From the NCBI RefSeq assembly GCF_032490495.1, contig NZ_JAVYJB010000012.1, positions 1 to 64,000 on the forward strand: 64,000 bases of DNA, written 5' to 3'. Positions 52,205 through 60,988 of this stretch are shown here, piece by piece. The position numbers and the translations under genes were made by a program. The notes beneath the pieces are model-generated. The model was given only the letters and a program-made list of their open reading frames with translations. It was not told the DNA's origin and ran no database searches. This DNA comes from Pilosibacter fragilis (GTDB lineage: Bacteria; Bacillota; Clostridia; Lachnospirales; Lachnospiraceae). Position 1 is the stretch's first letter; every line of letters begins with the position of its first letter.

Positions 52205-52220
52205 TTTCACAATACGAAAT
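52205..52220 (+). promoter_or_regulatory. Operator-like motif upstream of the NhaD-like gene
   Basis: TTTCACAATACGAAAT, a partial TTTC/GAAA palindrome matching the motif upstream of the crotonase gene at 13 of 14 shared positions. The rest of the 52053-52288 stretch contains no gene. Confidence 0.4.
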
Positions 52221-52288
52221 ATATTCCATTTTGGCAAAAATGCTGATTTTCTACGCGGAAATTTGGCAATTATTTGGAAGAATCGTAC

Positions 52289-52317
52289 TTGTATTTGTGC
52301 GGGAAAGTTGTTATAAT
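52289..52317 (+). promoter_or_regulatory. Promoter of the NhaD-like gene
   Basis: TTGTAT at 52289-52294, 17-base spacer, TATAAT at 52312-52317, some 60 bases before the ATG. Confidence 0.75.
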
Positions 52318-52384
52318 CAGTAGCCGTGTTGAGCGAAAAAAAAGAGTAATGGCTCATAAAAGCTGATTACATGGAGGTTTACCC

Positions 52385-53830
52385 ATGAAGAAATTATTTG
52401 CATTCTGCGCAGGACTTCTGGCGGTCTTAAACCAGACTGCAGTTACAGCGCTTGCGGCAGAACCAGAGGCTGCCGGGGCGGCAGCACAGACGCCGTTATG
52501 GCTTTGTATTCCATTTGCAGGACTCCTGCTCTGCATCGCGGTCCTTCCGCTTGTGAAAGCAGAGTGGTGGGAGGCGCACCAGCCGCATGCGGTCGTGTTC
52601 TGGTCCCTGCTGTTCCTGATCCCGTTCGCCGTGAAGTACGGTGTGCCGAAGGCAGCGGAGACGACACTGGAATGTATCATAAACGACTACCTGACATTCA
52701 TCGTCCTTCTTTTTGGATTGTTCTGTGTGTCCGGTAATATTACCCTGTCAGGTGATCTCGCTGGTTCCCCGAGGATCAATGTGGGACTTCTGGCACTCGG
52801 AACCCTGTTATCCAGCTGGATCGGAACCACCGGTGCCAGTATGCTGATGATCCGTCCGATCATCAAGATGAACGCGTGGAGAAAGAGAAGACGCCACATC
52901 GTGATCTTCTTTATCTTTATGGTGTCCAACATGGGCGGCTGCCTGACTCCGATCGGAGATCCGCCTCTGCTCATGGGATTCATGCGGGGCGTCCCGTTCT
53001 TCTGGAGCTTAAAGCTTTTACCGATCCTGATCTTCAATATGATCATCCTGCTGTTCATCTTCTATCATTTTGATATGAAGGCATATAGAAAAGATATCGC
53101 GGCAGGCTTAAAGCCGGATATCAGCAAACCTGGTACTGAGGTGAAGATCCGCGGCAGCCACAACCTGATCTTTATCATTATGATCGTGATCGCCGTTATC
53201 TTAAGCGGTACCCTGCCGTCCATGCCGATGTTTCAGGATGCCGCAGGAAATGTCCTCGGGATTCATGTATTCGGAGAAGTTACATTATCCTATCCGGCGA
53301 TCATTGAGTGTGTGATCATCCTTGTATCCGCATTTCTGTCCTTTAAGACGACGGATGGATCGATCCGCCGAGAGAACCACTTTACCTGGGGCGCGATCCA
53401 CGAGGTCGCAGTTCTCTTCGTCGGTATCTTTATTACGATGCAGCCGGCGCTTATGATCTTAAAGGCAAACGGAGCGGAGCTTGGGATCACAGAACCGTTT
53501 GAGATGTTCTGGGCGACCGGTCTGTTATCCAGCTTCCTCGACAATACGCCGACCTATCTGGTATTCCTGACAACAGCAGGCGCCTTAGGATTGTCACAGG
53601 GCATGGTGACGGCCCTCGGAACCGTTCCGGTCAAGATGCTGGAAGCGATCTCCTGTGGTGCTGTATTTATGGGTGCGAATACATATATCGGTAACGCGCC
53701 GAACTTCATGGTCAAATCCATTGCGGATGAGAACGGTATCCGGATGCCTTCATTCTTCGGATATCTGATCTGGTCCTTTGGAATTCTTGTTCCGGTATTC
53801 ATTGTGGATACTCTGGTATTCTTTTTATAG
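52385..53830 (+). CDS. Sodium:proton antiporter, NhaD/CitMHS-like (ion transporter superfamily)
   Basis: A 481-residue membrane protein with about 12-13 helices. It begins with a cleavable signal-like segment ending ALAAEPEAAG. Family marks are SWIGTTGASMLMIRPI, SNMGGCLTPIGDPPLLMGF (the helix hairpin GDPPL in place of GNPxN) and SSFLDNTPTYLVFLTTAGA in the second half. The D-P-P variant is usual for NhaD and related sodium/proton antiporters. ATGGAGG precedes the ATG. It is 15 bases before the kinase-like gene and shares its transcript. Confidence 0.87.
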   Translation: MKKLFAFCAGLLAVLNQTAVTALAAEPEAAGAAAQTPLWLCIPFAGLLLCIAVLPLVKAEWWEAHQPHAVVFWSLLFLIPFAVKYGVPKAAETTLECIINDYLTFIVLLFGLFCVSGNITLSGDLAGSPRINVGLLALGTLLSSWIGTTGASMLMIRPIIKMNAWRKRRRHIVIFFIFMVSNMGGCLTPIGDPPLLMGFMRGVPFFWSLKLLPILIFNMIILLFIFYHFDMKAYRKDIAAGLKPDISKPGTEVKIRGSHNLIFIIMIVIAVILSGTLPSMPMFQDAAGNVLGIHVFGEVTLSYPAIIECVIILVSAFLSFKTTDGSIRRENHFTWGAIHEVAVLFVGIFITMQPALMILKANGAELGITEPFEMFWATGLLSSFLDNTPTYLVFLTTAGALGLSQGMVTALGTVPVKMLEAISCGAVFMGANTYIGNAPNFMVKSIADENGIRMPSFFGYLIWSFGILVPVFIVDTLVFFL

Positions 53831-53845
53831 GAAGGGGGAGGAAAT

Positions 53846-54889
53846 ATGGCTGCAACGAAAGAAGAAATCAAAGAACTGGCAGAACATATCTACGATCTGG
53901 ACGCGGAGGTCTATGTCCACCTGGGTTCCTCCCTGGGACGTGTTTTCAACCGTGACAGAGAGCGCTGTGTGAATGAGCTCACAGAGCTTCTGACCACAAG
54001 ACCGCAGGGACATTTAGTCCGCAGCGAGCTTGGATTGATCGCGAACATGGCCCGTACCATCGAGGATAAAGAAGAACGCGCGATGTGTATGACCGAGTAC
54101 AACCGCATCCTCAATGAGGTCATGAGCCTTCCGACAAGCTTCGCCAGCGGCGATGTGATCGACCCGATCCTCGCGAAGTTAAACAGCTTCAACGTAGCGA
54201 ACCGTTTCTCCAACGACGACCATCTGATTATCTGCATCAGCTGGACATACGGAAGCGGCGGAATCGATGTCGGCTTCAAGCTTGCGGATAAGCTTCATAT
54301 TAACTACTACGATGCCGATATTTTCGCGGCAGTATTAAAACGCCTCGACGCGGAGAAAGATAAGACGATCCGTGACGCGGCGGGATATGCCCACGTCTCT
54401 GAGGAACTGCAGCAGAGTCCGGCGAGCGAGTTTGAGGCAGTGACCCATATGTCCCTGAAGGATCATATCAAATATTTCAGCCGTTACCACGGCCTGAACC
54501 GTCAGGATGCCGTCTTCTTCAACCAGAGCGACCTGATCTGTGATATGGCGAAAAAGGAAGACTTTATTATCATGGGCCGCTGTGCCGATGCGATCTTAAC
54601 GAACAACGGTATTCCGCATATCAGTATCTATATCACTGCACCGATCGAGCAGAGGATCCAGCGCGCGATCGAGGTAAACTCCGGATTAGACCGGAAAAAA
54701 GCGCGCCATTTCCTGAAAAAACTTGACAAAAAACATGCGCATTATTACAATTTTTATACCGGAAGAAGCTGGGGAAACGCGAATAACTACGATCTATGCA
54801 TCAACAGCGCAAGCTACGGAATTGACGGTACTGTCGATTTTATTCTGAGAATGATCGGTCGCGATAAGGATAAGAAAAAATCGGAATGA
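53846..54889 (+). CDS. Cytidylate-kinase-like family protein
   Basis: A 347-residue protein: an N-terminal helical region of about 130 residues (with HLGSSLGRVFNRDRERCVNE and a run resembling a regulatory helical domain) followed by a cytidylate_kin2 domain. The nucleotide loop reads SWTYGSGGIDVGFKLADKL; MGRCADAIL and the LID-like DRKKARHFLKKLDKKHAHYY are typical. Proteins of this family are common in gut Firmicutes and their substrate is unknown. It follows the antiporter by 15 bases and may be its companion. A terminator follows after 57 bases. Confidence 0.82.
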   Translation: MAATKEEIKELAEHIYDLDAEVYVHLGSSLGRVFNRDRERCVNELTELLTTRPQGHLVRSELGLIANMARTIEDKEERAMCMTEYNRILNEVMSLPTSFASGDVIDPILAKLNSFNVANRFSNDDHLIICISWTYGSGGIDVGFKLADKLHINYYDADIFAAVLKRLDAEKDKTIRDAAGYAHVSEELQQSPASEFEAVTHMSLKDHIKYFSRYHGLNRQDAVFFNQSDLICDMAKKEDFIIMGRCADAILTNNGIPHISIYITAPIEQRIQRAIEVNSGLDRKKARHFLKKLDKKHAHYYNFYTGRSWGNANNYDLCINSASYGIDGTVDFILRMIGRDKDKKKSE

Positions 54890-54946
54890 TCCCCAAATGA
54901 AATGTGCTGCCGGCCTGTTTGCCGGACATGACAAATTATGATTTTG

Positions 54947-54976
54947 ATGCCTGGCTGATATCAGTCAGGCATTTTT
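54947..54976 (+). terminator. Terminator after the kinase-like gene
   Basis: ATGCCTGGCTGA pairs with TCAGTCAGGCAT, followed by TTTTTA. A second short hairpin GCCGG/GCCGG lies just before. Confidence 0.82.
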
Positions 54977-55000
54977 ATGTAAAAAGAAAGGATCAACAGC

Positions 55001-56356
55001 ATGCAGCTCGATATGACAAAAGGAAAACCGCTGCCGGTGATTTTGCAATTTACGATTCCATTGGTGATCGGAAATATCTTTCAGCAGCTTTATAATATGG
55101 CGGACACGATCATCGTCGGCCGCTGCGTCGGTGCCGGGGCGCTGGCGGCGGTCGGCTCCACCGGAACGATCATGTTTCTGGCGACCGGCTTTGCTCAGGG
55201 AATCACTGCCGGTTTTTCGATCCTTACCGCCCAACGGTATGGGGCAGGGGATGAAAAAGGTGTGAAACGCAGCGTGGCAAACGGAATGATCCTGGCGGTG
55301 ATCGCAGCGGTCATCCTGACACTGGTCTGTGTGGCGATCATGAACCCGCTTTTGCACCTGATGAATACGCCGTCAGATATCTTTCAGGACGCCTACACGT
55401 ATATCATGGGAATCAGCGTCGGACTCACGGCAAATATCTTCTACAACCTGTTTTCCTCCTATCTGCGGGCGGTGGGAAACAGTCAGATCCCACTCTTTTT
55501 CCTGATATTTTCCGCCTGCCTGAACGTGGGTCTGGATCTGCTTTTTATCATCCGCGGCGGCATGGGTGTGGCAGGAGCAGCCTGGGCGACAAATCTGTCC
55601 CAGGCGATCTCGGCGGTGCTCTGCGCGGGATATATCTGGGTGAAGGTTCCATCCTTAAAGCCGGAGAGGGAACACTGGAAGATCCACGGAAGCGACACGA
55701 GAAACCAGCTTGCGGCCGGGATTCCCATGGCGTTTCAGTTCGCGATCACAGCGTCGGGAACCATGATCATGCAGTCCGCTATCAACCTCTTCGGTTCCGT
55801 GGCAGTTGCGGCTTACACGGCTGCGGCGAAGCTCCAGAGTCTTGTGATCCAGGGCATGATCGCCATGGGACAGACGATGGCGACCTACGGCGGACAGAAC
55901 TACGGATGCGGGGATGTAAAGCGGATCAAGGCAGGGGTAAAGGCAGCGCTTCTTGCGGAGTTTGTGTATTCCGTCACAGTAGCATTACTCATGTGTGCGC
56001 TGCTCAGACCATGTCTCGGACTTTTCTTTACCGGGGACGTGGATATTTCAGCGATGATGCCATGGGCGGAGACTTACTGCTATATGACTGCGATGTTTTT
56101 CCTGCCGCTCTGCACGATCTTTATTTTCCGCAATATCATGCAGGGCTGCGGATATGGCTTTCTGCCGATGATGGGAGGTGTATCGGAGCTCATCGCGAGA
56201 CTGATTGTCTCCATGGCGGCGATGAAGCTTTTGAGCTATCCGCTCGCCTGTTTCGCCGATCCGGCGGCATGGATCGCTGCGGCGGTATTTACGGGCGTCT
56301 CGTATCTCTTTGTGATAAAAAAGATCGGGAGAGAGCTTAAGGAAAAGACAACTTAG
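55001..56356 (+). CDS. MATE-family efflux transporter
   Basis: A 451-residue membrane protein with 12 helices, exporting drugs or metabolites against Na+ or H+. It has GKPLPVILQFTIPLVIGNIF and NMADTIIVGRCVGAGALAAV in the first bundle and FQFAITASGTMIMQSAINLF opening the second. Length is normal for the family. AAAGAAAGGATC precedes ATG. Its TAG stop is followed at once, in the same reading frame, by an orphan sorting signal, described next. Confidence 0.93.
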   Translation: MQLDMTKGKPLPVILQFTIPLVIGNIFQQLYNMADTIIVGRCVGAGALAAVGSTGTIMFLATGFAQGITAGFSILTAQRYGAGDEKGVKRSVANGMILAVIAAVILTLVCVAIMNPLLHLMNTPSDIFQDAYTYIMGISVGLTANIFYNLFSSYLRAVGNSQIPLFFLIFSACLNVGLDLLFIIRGGMGVAGAAWATNLSQAISAVLCAGYIWVKVPSLKPEREHWKIHGSDTRNQLAAGIPMAFQFAITASGTMIMQSAINLFGSVAVAAYTAAAKLQSLVIQGMIAMGQTMATYGGQNYGCGDVKRIKAGVKAALLAEFVYSVTVALLMCALLRPCLGLFFTGDVDISAMMPWAETYCYMTAMFFLPLCTIFIFRNIMQGCGYGFLPMMGGVSELIARLIVSMAAMKLLSYPLACFADPAAWIAAAVFTGVSYLFVIKKIGRELKEKTT

Positions 56357-56479
56357 GTTCCTGAGACTGGTGATGTGACACATGGCTATCTGTGGTTTTT
56401 ACTTGCGGGAATTTCCCTCACTGGTCTTCTGGCACGGATACTCGGAAAGGAGCACTCTGACAGAAGGAGAAAGAGCTGA
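56357..56479 (+). pseudogene. Orphan C-terminal cell-wall sorting signal (VPETG)
   Basis: Directly after the MATE stop, 40 codons read VPETGDVTHG, then a hydrophobic stretch YLWFLLAGISLTGLLARIL, then a charged tail (GKEHSDRRRKS) and TGA. This is a complete sortase signal of the VPxTG type but no start codon or body of a surface protein precedes it. The TGA overlaps the ATG of sortase B (TGATG), so the original substrate gene was translationally coupled to the sortase. Deletion of the substrate body is the simplest explanation. Read-through of the MATE TAG would attach the signal to the transporter, which seems unlikely. Confidence 0.72.
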
Positions 56480-57318
56480 TGGCAGAAGGAAAGAAGAAAC
56501 AGAAAAAAAGCCCATGGTGGTACAAATTAGGAATCCTGGTGTTCGGCGCGGTGTTCTGCGTCTCCGCCTTTATGGCGGGCCGGGATTACCTGGCGGCAAA
56601 AAAGGAGGCGGACGCGTTCGACAGCCTGAGTAAGCTGGCGGCGGAGTACGCGGAGGAAAAAGCTCCGGCAGATCTGACGGAGAGTGCCGGGGAGACAACG
56701 GATCAGGAGAAAGCGGCGGAGTGGGCAGAACTCTTAAAGGAGGCTGCCGGATACGCGGCGCTTAAGAATGAGAATCCCGATTACGTCGGTTGGATCAGGA
56801 TCCCGGATACAAGGATCGATTACCCGGTGGTGGACCGGGAGTCTGATCCGGAATATTACCTCCACAGGGTCTTTGATGGTTCCAAGTCATTTGGCGGAAC
56901 CCCGTTTCTCGGCGAGGCATCCGGCGTGGACACGAAGTGTCTGATCATCTATGGGCACAACATGAAAAACGGGTCCATATTCGGAACCCTTGATTCCTAC
57001 AAAAAGGCTGATTACTGGAAAGAACATCCGCTCGTCCGTTTTTACGTCGACGGAGAACCGCGGACTTATGAGGTCTTTGCGGCGGTGGAGACGCAGGTGC
57101 TCTATGAAGATGAGGATGGATTCCGGTATTACCGCTACGACGGGGATATTCCGGAGGAGGAATACGATGAGCTGGTGAACTGGCTCAGAGGACATTCCGA
57201 CTACGACACGGAGATCGTCCCGGAGTATGAGGATCAGATCCTGATGCTGTCCACATGCAGCTACCATACGAAAAATGGACGGTTTGTGGTGGCGGCGAGA
57301 CGGGTTGCGGAGCCGTAA
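56479..57318 (+). CDS. srtB: Class B sortase
   Basis: A 279-residue membrane-anchored transpeptidase. An N-terminal helix lies at residues 16-38. The catalytic triad is H160 in IIYGHNMKNG, C260 in MLSTCSYHT and R268 in NGRFVV, as in SrtB. A charged spacer of about 50 residues with Glu and Ala repeats separates membrane anchor and catalytic domain. AGAAGGAG precedes the ATG, which overlaps the stop of the orphan sorting signal. It should attach surface proteins to peptidoglycan; its likely former substrate is the orphan VPETG protein. Confidence 0.93.
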   Translation: MAEGKKKQKKSPWWYKLGILVFGAVFCVSAFMAGRDYLAAKKEADAFDSLSKLAAEYAEEKAPADLTESAGETTDQEKAAEWAELLKEAAGYAALKNENPDYVGWIRIPDTRIDYPVVDRESDPEYYLHRVFDGSKSFGGTPFLGEASGVDTKCLIIYGHNMKNGSIFGTLDSYKKADYWKEHPLVRFYVDGEPRTYEVFAAVETQVLYEDEDGFRYYRYDGDIPEEEYDELVNWLRGHSDYDTEIVPEYEDQILMLSTCSYHTKNGRFVVAARRVAEP

Positions 57319-57377
57319 ATATAAGCTGCTATCGCGCAGGTCCGCGATCAATGGGATGCGGGCCGTGCAGGGAAAAG

Positions 57378-57413
57378 AAAAATGCCTTCTGGGTGGAAAC
57401 TCAGGGGCATTTT
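57378..57413 (+). terminator. Terminator after srtB
   Basis: AAAATGCC pairs with GGCATTTT with an 18-base loop. Confidence 0.6.
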
Positions 57414-57505
57414 GCTGCTGATCCGGAAAAACGCTTGACAGGGCAGGTGGCCTGGGGTATCCTCGACCTAAGACAGATCCGGATTCGGAGAAAGGAAGAT
57501 GAGCT

Positions 57506-58036
57506 ATGGCAGAGAAGATTTTGATCGTTGTGGATATGCAGAAGGATTTTGTGAACGGAAGTCTCGGCAGCAAGGACGCGGAGGCGATCGTCCCGGCTGT
57601 TGTAAAGAAGGCAAAAGAGTTTGATGGGGACCTGATCTTTACGAAGGACACACATTTCGAGAATTATATGGACACCCAGGAGGGACATTTCCTTCCGGTT
57701 CCCCACTGTATGAAAGGAACCGACGGATGGAACCTGATCCCGGAGCTTGAAAAGATTTTCGTGGAGCGCGACGCGGCGATGTATGAGAAGATCACCTTCG
57801 GATGTCCGGAGTTAGCGGAAGACCTTCTTGAGAGAAATAAGAAGACACCGATCGAGTCCATCGAGCTTGTGGGACTCTGTACGGATATCTGTGTGGTTTC
57901 AAACGCACTCCTCATCAAAGCGTTCCTCCCGGAGACCCCGGTCTTCGTGGATTCCGCATGTGCGGCAGGCGTGACGAGGGAAAGACATGAGGCGGCTTTA
58001 GAGACCATGAGAAGCTGTCAGATCGTTGTGAAGTAA
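57506..58036 (+). CDS. Isochorismatase-like cysteine hydrolase (nicotinamidase-related)
   Basis: A 176-residue cytosolic hydrolase. The catalytic Asp is in VVDMQKDFVNG near residue 9, the Cys is in VGLCTDICVVSNAL near residue 131, and the metal-binding group may be DTHFENY...EGHFLPVPHC around residues 47-66, as in nicotinamidases. GAAAGGAAG precedes ATG. It stands alone between terminators. Nicotinamide to nicotinate conversion for NAD salvage is a reasonable guess, but related amidases act on carbamoylsarcosine or ureidoacrylate. Confidence 0.88.
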   Translation: MAEKILIVVDMQKDFVNGSLGSKDAEAIVPAVVKKAKEFDGDLIFTKDTHFENYMDTQEGHFLPVPHCMKGTDGWNLIPELEKIFVERDAAMYEKITFGCPELAEDLLERNKKTPIESIELVGLCTDICVVSNALLIKAFLPETPVFVDSACAAGVTRERHEAALETMRSCQIVVK

Positions 58037-58062
58037 GAAAATTAAAGATTTAGAGTGAAATG

Positions 58063-58115
58063 ATGTGCAGATATGGAGATCCTTTTATGGAGGGGACCTA
58101 TATCTGCACATTTTT
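58063..58115 (+). terminator. Terminator after the cysteine hydrolase
   Basis: ATGTGCAGATAT pairs with ATATCTGCACAT with further inner pairing, then TTTTT. Confidence 0.85.
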
Positions 58116-58303
58116 GTATATAGGAAAATTCGAGGAATGCACTGCTATACCAGAGGACGATAACGTATCAGGAATACGCATCTGCGCGAAAATACAGACT
58201 GCTGCGGCGCGGGAATGCGTTGAGATATAGGATAGGAATCTTGCCCGCATAAATTCTCAAATTCTGTAATAAGATGGTAAAAATATCATCGAGGGGCAAC
58301 CCT
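58116..58303 (+). other. Intergenic DNA with degraded palindromic repeat
   Basis: AGGAAAATTCGAGGAAT, TGCGCGAAAATACAGAC and GCGGCGCGGGA resemble parts of the family 1 repeat at 3781-3890 in the same order but with many changes. No promoter could be fixed for spoIIID. Confidence 0.45.
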
Positions 58304-58585
58304 ATGAAGGAATATATTGAAGAACGGGCGATCCAGATCGCGAACTATATTATTGACGAGAATGCGACGGTGAGACAGACGGCGAAACGGTTTGGAATCT
58401 CAAAGAGTACGGTACACAAGGATGTGACGGATCGTCTGATCCATATCGATCCGTCCCTGGCGGCACAGGCGAGAGTGGTTCTGGATATCAACAAGGCGGA
58501 GCGGCATATCCGCGGCGGGCTTGCGACGAAGGAGAAGTACGAGCATGAACATCAGCTGCAGGCCTGCAGCAGGGTGGAGATGTGA
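58304..58585 (+). CDS. spoIIID: Stage III sporulation protein D (transcription factor)
   Basis: A 93-residue DNA-binding protein of the mother cell that works with sigma-E and sigma-K during sporulation. The helix-turn-helix ATVRQTAKRFGISKSTVHKD lies at about residues 22-41; the C-terminal basic helix region follows (RHIRGGLATKEKYEHE). The ATG at 58304 follows GAGGGG and gives the family's normal length; an ATG at 58274 would add ten residues. Strong marker of an endospore former. Confidence 0.95.
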   Translation: MKEYIEERAIQIANYIIDENATVRQTAKRFGISKSTVHKDVTDRLIHIDPSLAAQARVVLDINKAERHIRGGLATKEKYEHEHQLQACSRVEM

Positions 58586-58673
58586 GAGGGAAATTGCTGC
58601 GGATTGCCGCGGATATTTTGAGAGAAAAAATCTCAGTATCGACAAAAGGTCTGAAAACTGTGGAAAAATCCGA

Positions 58674-58702
58674 TTGAATTTTCGAAATACATGCGATAGA
58701 AT
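58674..58702 (+). promoter_or_regulatory. Promoter of the fusion thioesterase gene
   Basis: TTGAAT at 58674-58679, 17-base spacer, TAGAAT at 58697-58702, about 100 bases before the ATG. Confidence 0.6.
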
Positions 58703-58810
58703 GGGAGCAGGACTGTTTCTGCAAGGGGAAACCCGGAAAAGATTCCTTCCGGAACAGCCTTATCAGAGGCAGAAAAAGTGACATGAAAGAAACGAACGGA
58801 GGAATAAATC

Positions 58811-59533
58811 ATGAGCAAAATAGAGGAAATGATCGAGAAAGTTAAAGCACTTATCAACGCGCCATCCTGCTGTGCGGAGGCAAAGGAAGCTGCAAACAAA
58901 TGGCTTGAAGCCGTCAATACAGAGAAACAGGACGAGGCAGCAAAGGCGCTGATCGAGGAGATCGCGGCAGATATTATCCCGATCGACGGCCTGATCGCTT
59001 TTGCGGGATCTGAGGATGGGAAGAAGATCTTTGGAGAGGAAAAGGCAGCAGGAATCGAGGCTCACGCGAAGAAGATCAAGGCAGAGGGCGCGAGATTCTG
59101 CGACTGTCCGGCATGCACAGCTGTTGCTGCAATCTTAGCTGACAAAGCAGACCTCTACGCACCGACATACAGCCTCACATGGACTGTTACCGATGACATG
59201 ACCGCAAAACGCATCGGCAGCGCCGGTTCCAAGATCCTCTCCACCCCGAACATGGTGGCTCTTATGGAGGACGCAGCCCTGGAACTTGCGAAATCCTACC
59301 TCGAAGAGGGACAGACGACCGTCGGCGCGGAGATCCACTGCCGCCACCTGGCACCGACACCGGTGGGAATGAAAGTGACAGCTACCGCGAAGCTCCGCAG
59401 CATCGAGAGAAGAAAGCTCTGGTTCGACATTGAAGTGAACGATGAAAAAGGCAAGTGCGGAGAAGGTTCCCACCTGCGCGTTATCGTAAACTCCAAGGCG
59501 ATGAGTGAGAAGGCGGAGAAGAAAGCAGAATAA
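58811..59533 (+). CDS. Two-domain protein: Cys-motif helical domain fused to FlK-like hotdog thioesterase
   Basis: A 240-residue protein. Residues 1-112 match a small all-helical Lachnospiraceae domain often mislabelled molecular chaperone Hsp90: APSCCAEAKEAANKW near residue 17, PIDGLIAFAGSEDGKKIFG near 57, and FCDCPACTAVAAILA near 96. Its four or five Cys residues could bind a metal. Residues 118-230 are a hotdog-fold thioesterase like fluoroacetyl-CoA thioesterase FlK: LTWTVTDDMTAKRIGS, TPNMVALMEDAALELAKSYL with the conserved acidic residue, and EIHCRHLAPTPVGMKVTATA. AACGGAGG precedes ATG. It is followed, 25 bases on, by an M20 peptidase. The function of the pairing is unknown. Confidence 0.78.
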   Translation: MSKIEEMIEKVKALINAPSCCAEAKEAANKWLEAVNTEKQDEAAKALIEEIAADIIPIDGLIAFAGSEDGKKIFGEEKAAGIEAHAKKIKAEGARFCDCPACTAVAAILADKADLYAPTYSLTWTVTDDMTAKRIGSAGSKILSTPNMVALMEDAALELAKSYLEEGQTTVGAEIHCRHLAPTPVGMKVTATAKLRSIERRKLWFDIEVNDEKGKCGEGSHLRVIVNSKAMSEKAEKKAE

Positions 59534-59558
59534 TCCGACAGCAAAGGAGAGAAGACAC

Positions 59559-60911
59559 ATGGGAAAACACACCATCGATCCGCAGATCAGCGCGGAACAC
59601 CTTGCGGGTGCGGTCCGCTTCGCAACCGTATCAAACGCGGACAATTCACTGACTGACTACACAAAATTTGACGCGTTCCACGAGTATTTAAAGGAAACAT
59701 ACCCGTTAGTACATAAACACCTGACCCTGGAACATACCGGACAGGCAGGACTTCTCTATCACTGGAAAGGAACCGGAAAATCCGGTGCCGCGCCGCTTCT
59801 CTTAATGGCGCATCAGGACGTTGTCCCGGAAGGCGACCTTGAAAAGTGGACATATCCGCCATACTCCGGAACCATCGCCGATGGAAAGATCTGGGGCCGC
59901 GGATCCAGTGACTGCAAGAGCAACCTGATCGGACAGCTGGAAGCCGTTGAGGCACTTCTGGAAAAAGGCTACGGGCCGGACTATGACCTTTACCTTTCCT
60001 ACGGATACATGGAGGAGGTCGCAGGCGGAAAGATCCCGGCGGAGACACTCCGCGGAACCGGCATCCGCTTCGGCGCCGTCCTTGACGAAGGCGGCGGAGT
60101 CCGCCCGGGAAGTGATTACGGAATCGACGATAAGGGACTCTGCACCATTGGCCTCTGCGAAAAAGGATATGTGGACTTTGAACTCTCCTACACCGCAAAA
60201 GGCGGACACTCCAGCCGCCCGGGCGAGAATTTCGCGACGACCATGATTGCAAAGGCACTGATCGAGATCCAGGAGAATCCGATGCCATATCGCGTGACGG
60301 ATACGATCCGACGCCGCTTCGAGGTCCTTGCGCCGTATATGGCGAAGGAAAATCCGGAGCTGGCAAAGCTGCTTGAGAAACCGGATGAGAATCTGGAAAA
60401 GCTTGTTCCGTACTTTAAGAAAGATCCGGCCCTCGACGCGATGTTCCACACCACCGTCGTTCCGACGATGCTTTCCGGATCTGCCCAGGCGAACATTCTT
60501 CCGGCGAAGGTCACCGCAGTTGTAAACAGCCGTATCCTCACGGGAGATACCGTTGAGAGCGTAAAGAAACACCTGGAAGACATCGTGCCGGATGAGGTGG
60601 AAGTGCGCGTCCTCAAAGGCAGCAACGCGTCCCCGACATCCCTGTACGACGGAGCCATCAAAGACCTTCTCGTTGAGATCAGCGGTAAGATCTATGGCGA
60701 TGTGATCCCGTGTCCGGAGATGATGCTCGGCGGAACAGACGCGAGATTCGTCTACGATCTCAGCGACCGCGTATACCGCTTCTCAACGATCTACGCACGA
60801 GAAGACCATCATGTCCATGCAGCGAACGAGTTCACAGGAGTAGAAGAGCTGGCGGACAGCATCGACTTCTATATGGAACTGCTGACCAGATATGGGGAGA
60901 CAGCGAAATAA
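59559..60911 (+). CDS. M20/M25/M40-family carboxypeptidase-like metallohydrolase
   Basis: A 450-residue enzyme close to carboxypeptidase S/PM20D1. Metal ligands are the His and Asp in LLMAHQDVVPEG, the Asp in GRGSSDCKSN, the Glu pair in GYMEEVAGG, the Asp in VLDEGGG and the last His in REDHHVHAANE. The start at 59559 has AAAGGAGAG upstream; an ATG at 59505 lies inside the upstream gene. It probably trims dipeptides or N-acyl amino acids. It is co-transcribed with the fusion thioesterase. Confidence 0.9.
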   Translation: MGKHTIDPQISAEHLAGAVRFATVSNADNSLTDYTKFDAFHEYLKETYPLVHKHLTLEHTGQAGLLYHWKGTGKSGAAPLLLMAHQDVVPEGDLEKWTYPPYSGTIADGKIWGRGSSDCKSNLIGQLEAVEALLEKGYGPDYDLYLSYGYMEEVAGGKIPAETLRGTGIRFGAVLDEGGGVRPGSDYGIDDKGLCTIGLCEKGYVDFELSYTAKGGHSSRPGENFATTMIAKALIEIQENPMPYRVTDTIRRRFEVLAPYMAKENPELAKLLEKPDENLEKLVPYFKKDPALDAMFHTTVVPTMLSGSAQANILPAKVTAVVNSRILTGDTVESVKKHLEDIVPDEVEVRVLKGSNASPTSLYDGAIKDLLVEISGKIYGDVIPCPEMMLGGTDARFVYDLSDRVYRFSTIYAREDHHVHAANEFTGVEELADSIDFYMELLTRYGETAK

Positions 60912-60948
60912 TTATATGAAAATCTTTTAAGCTGACCAAAACAAACTC

Positions 60949-60980
60949 AGAGCCAGGGATATAAGTCTCTGGCTCTTTCT
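60949..60980 (+). terminator. Terminator between the M20 gene and sigG
   Basis: AGAGCCAGGGA pairs with TCTCTGGCTCT, then TTTCT. Convergent sigG ends 9 bases later and may use it from the other side. Confidence 0.8.
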
Positions 60981-60988
60981 GATTATTA

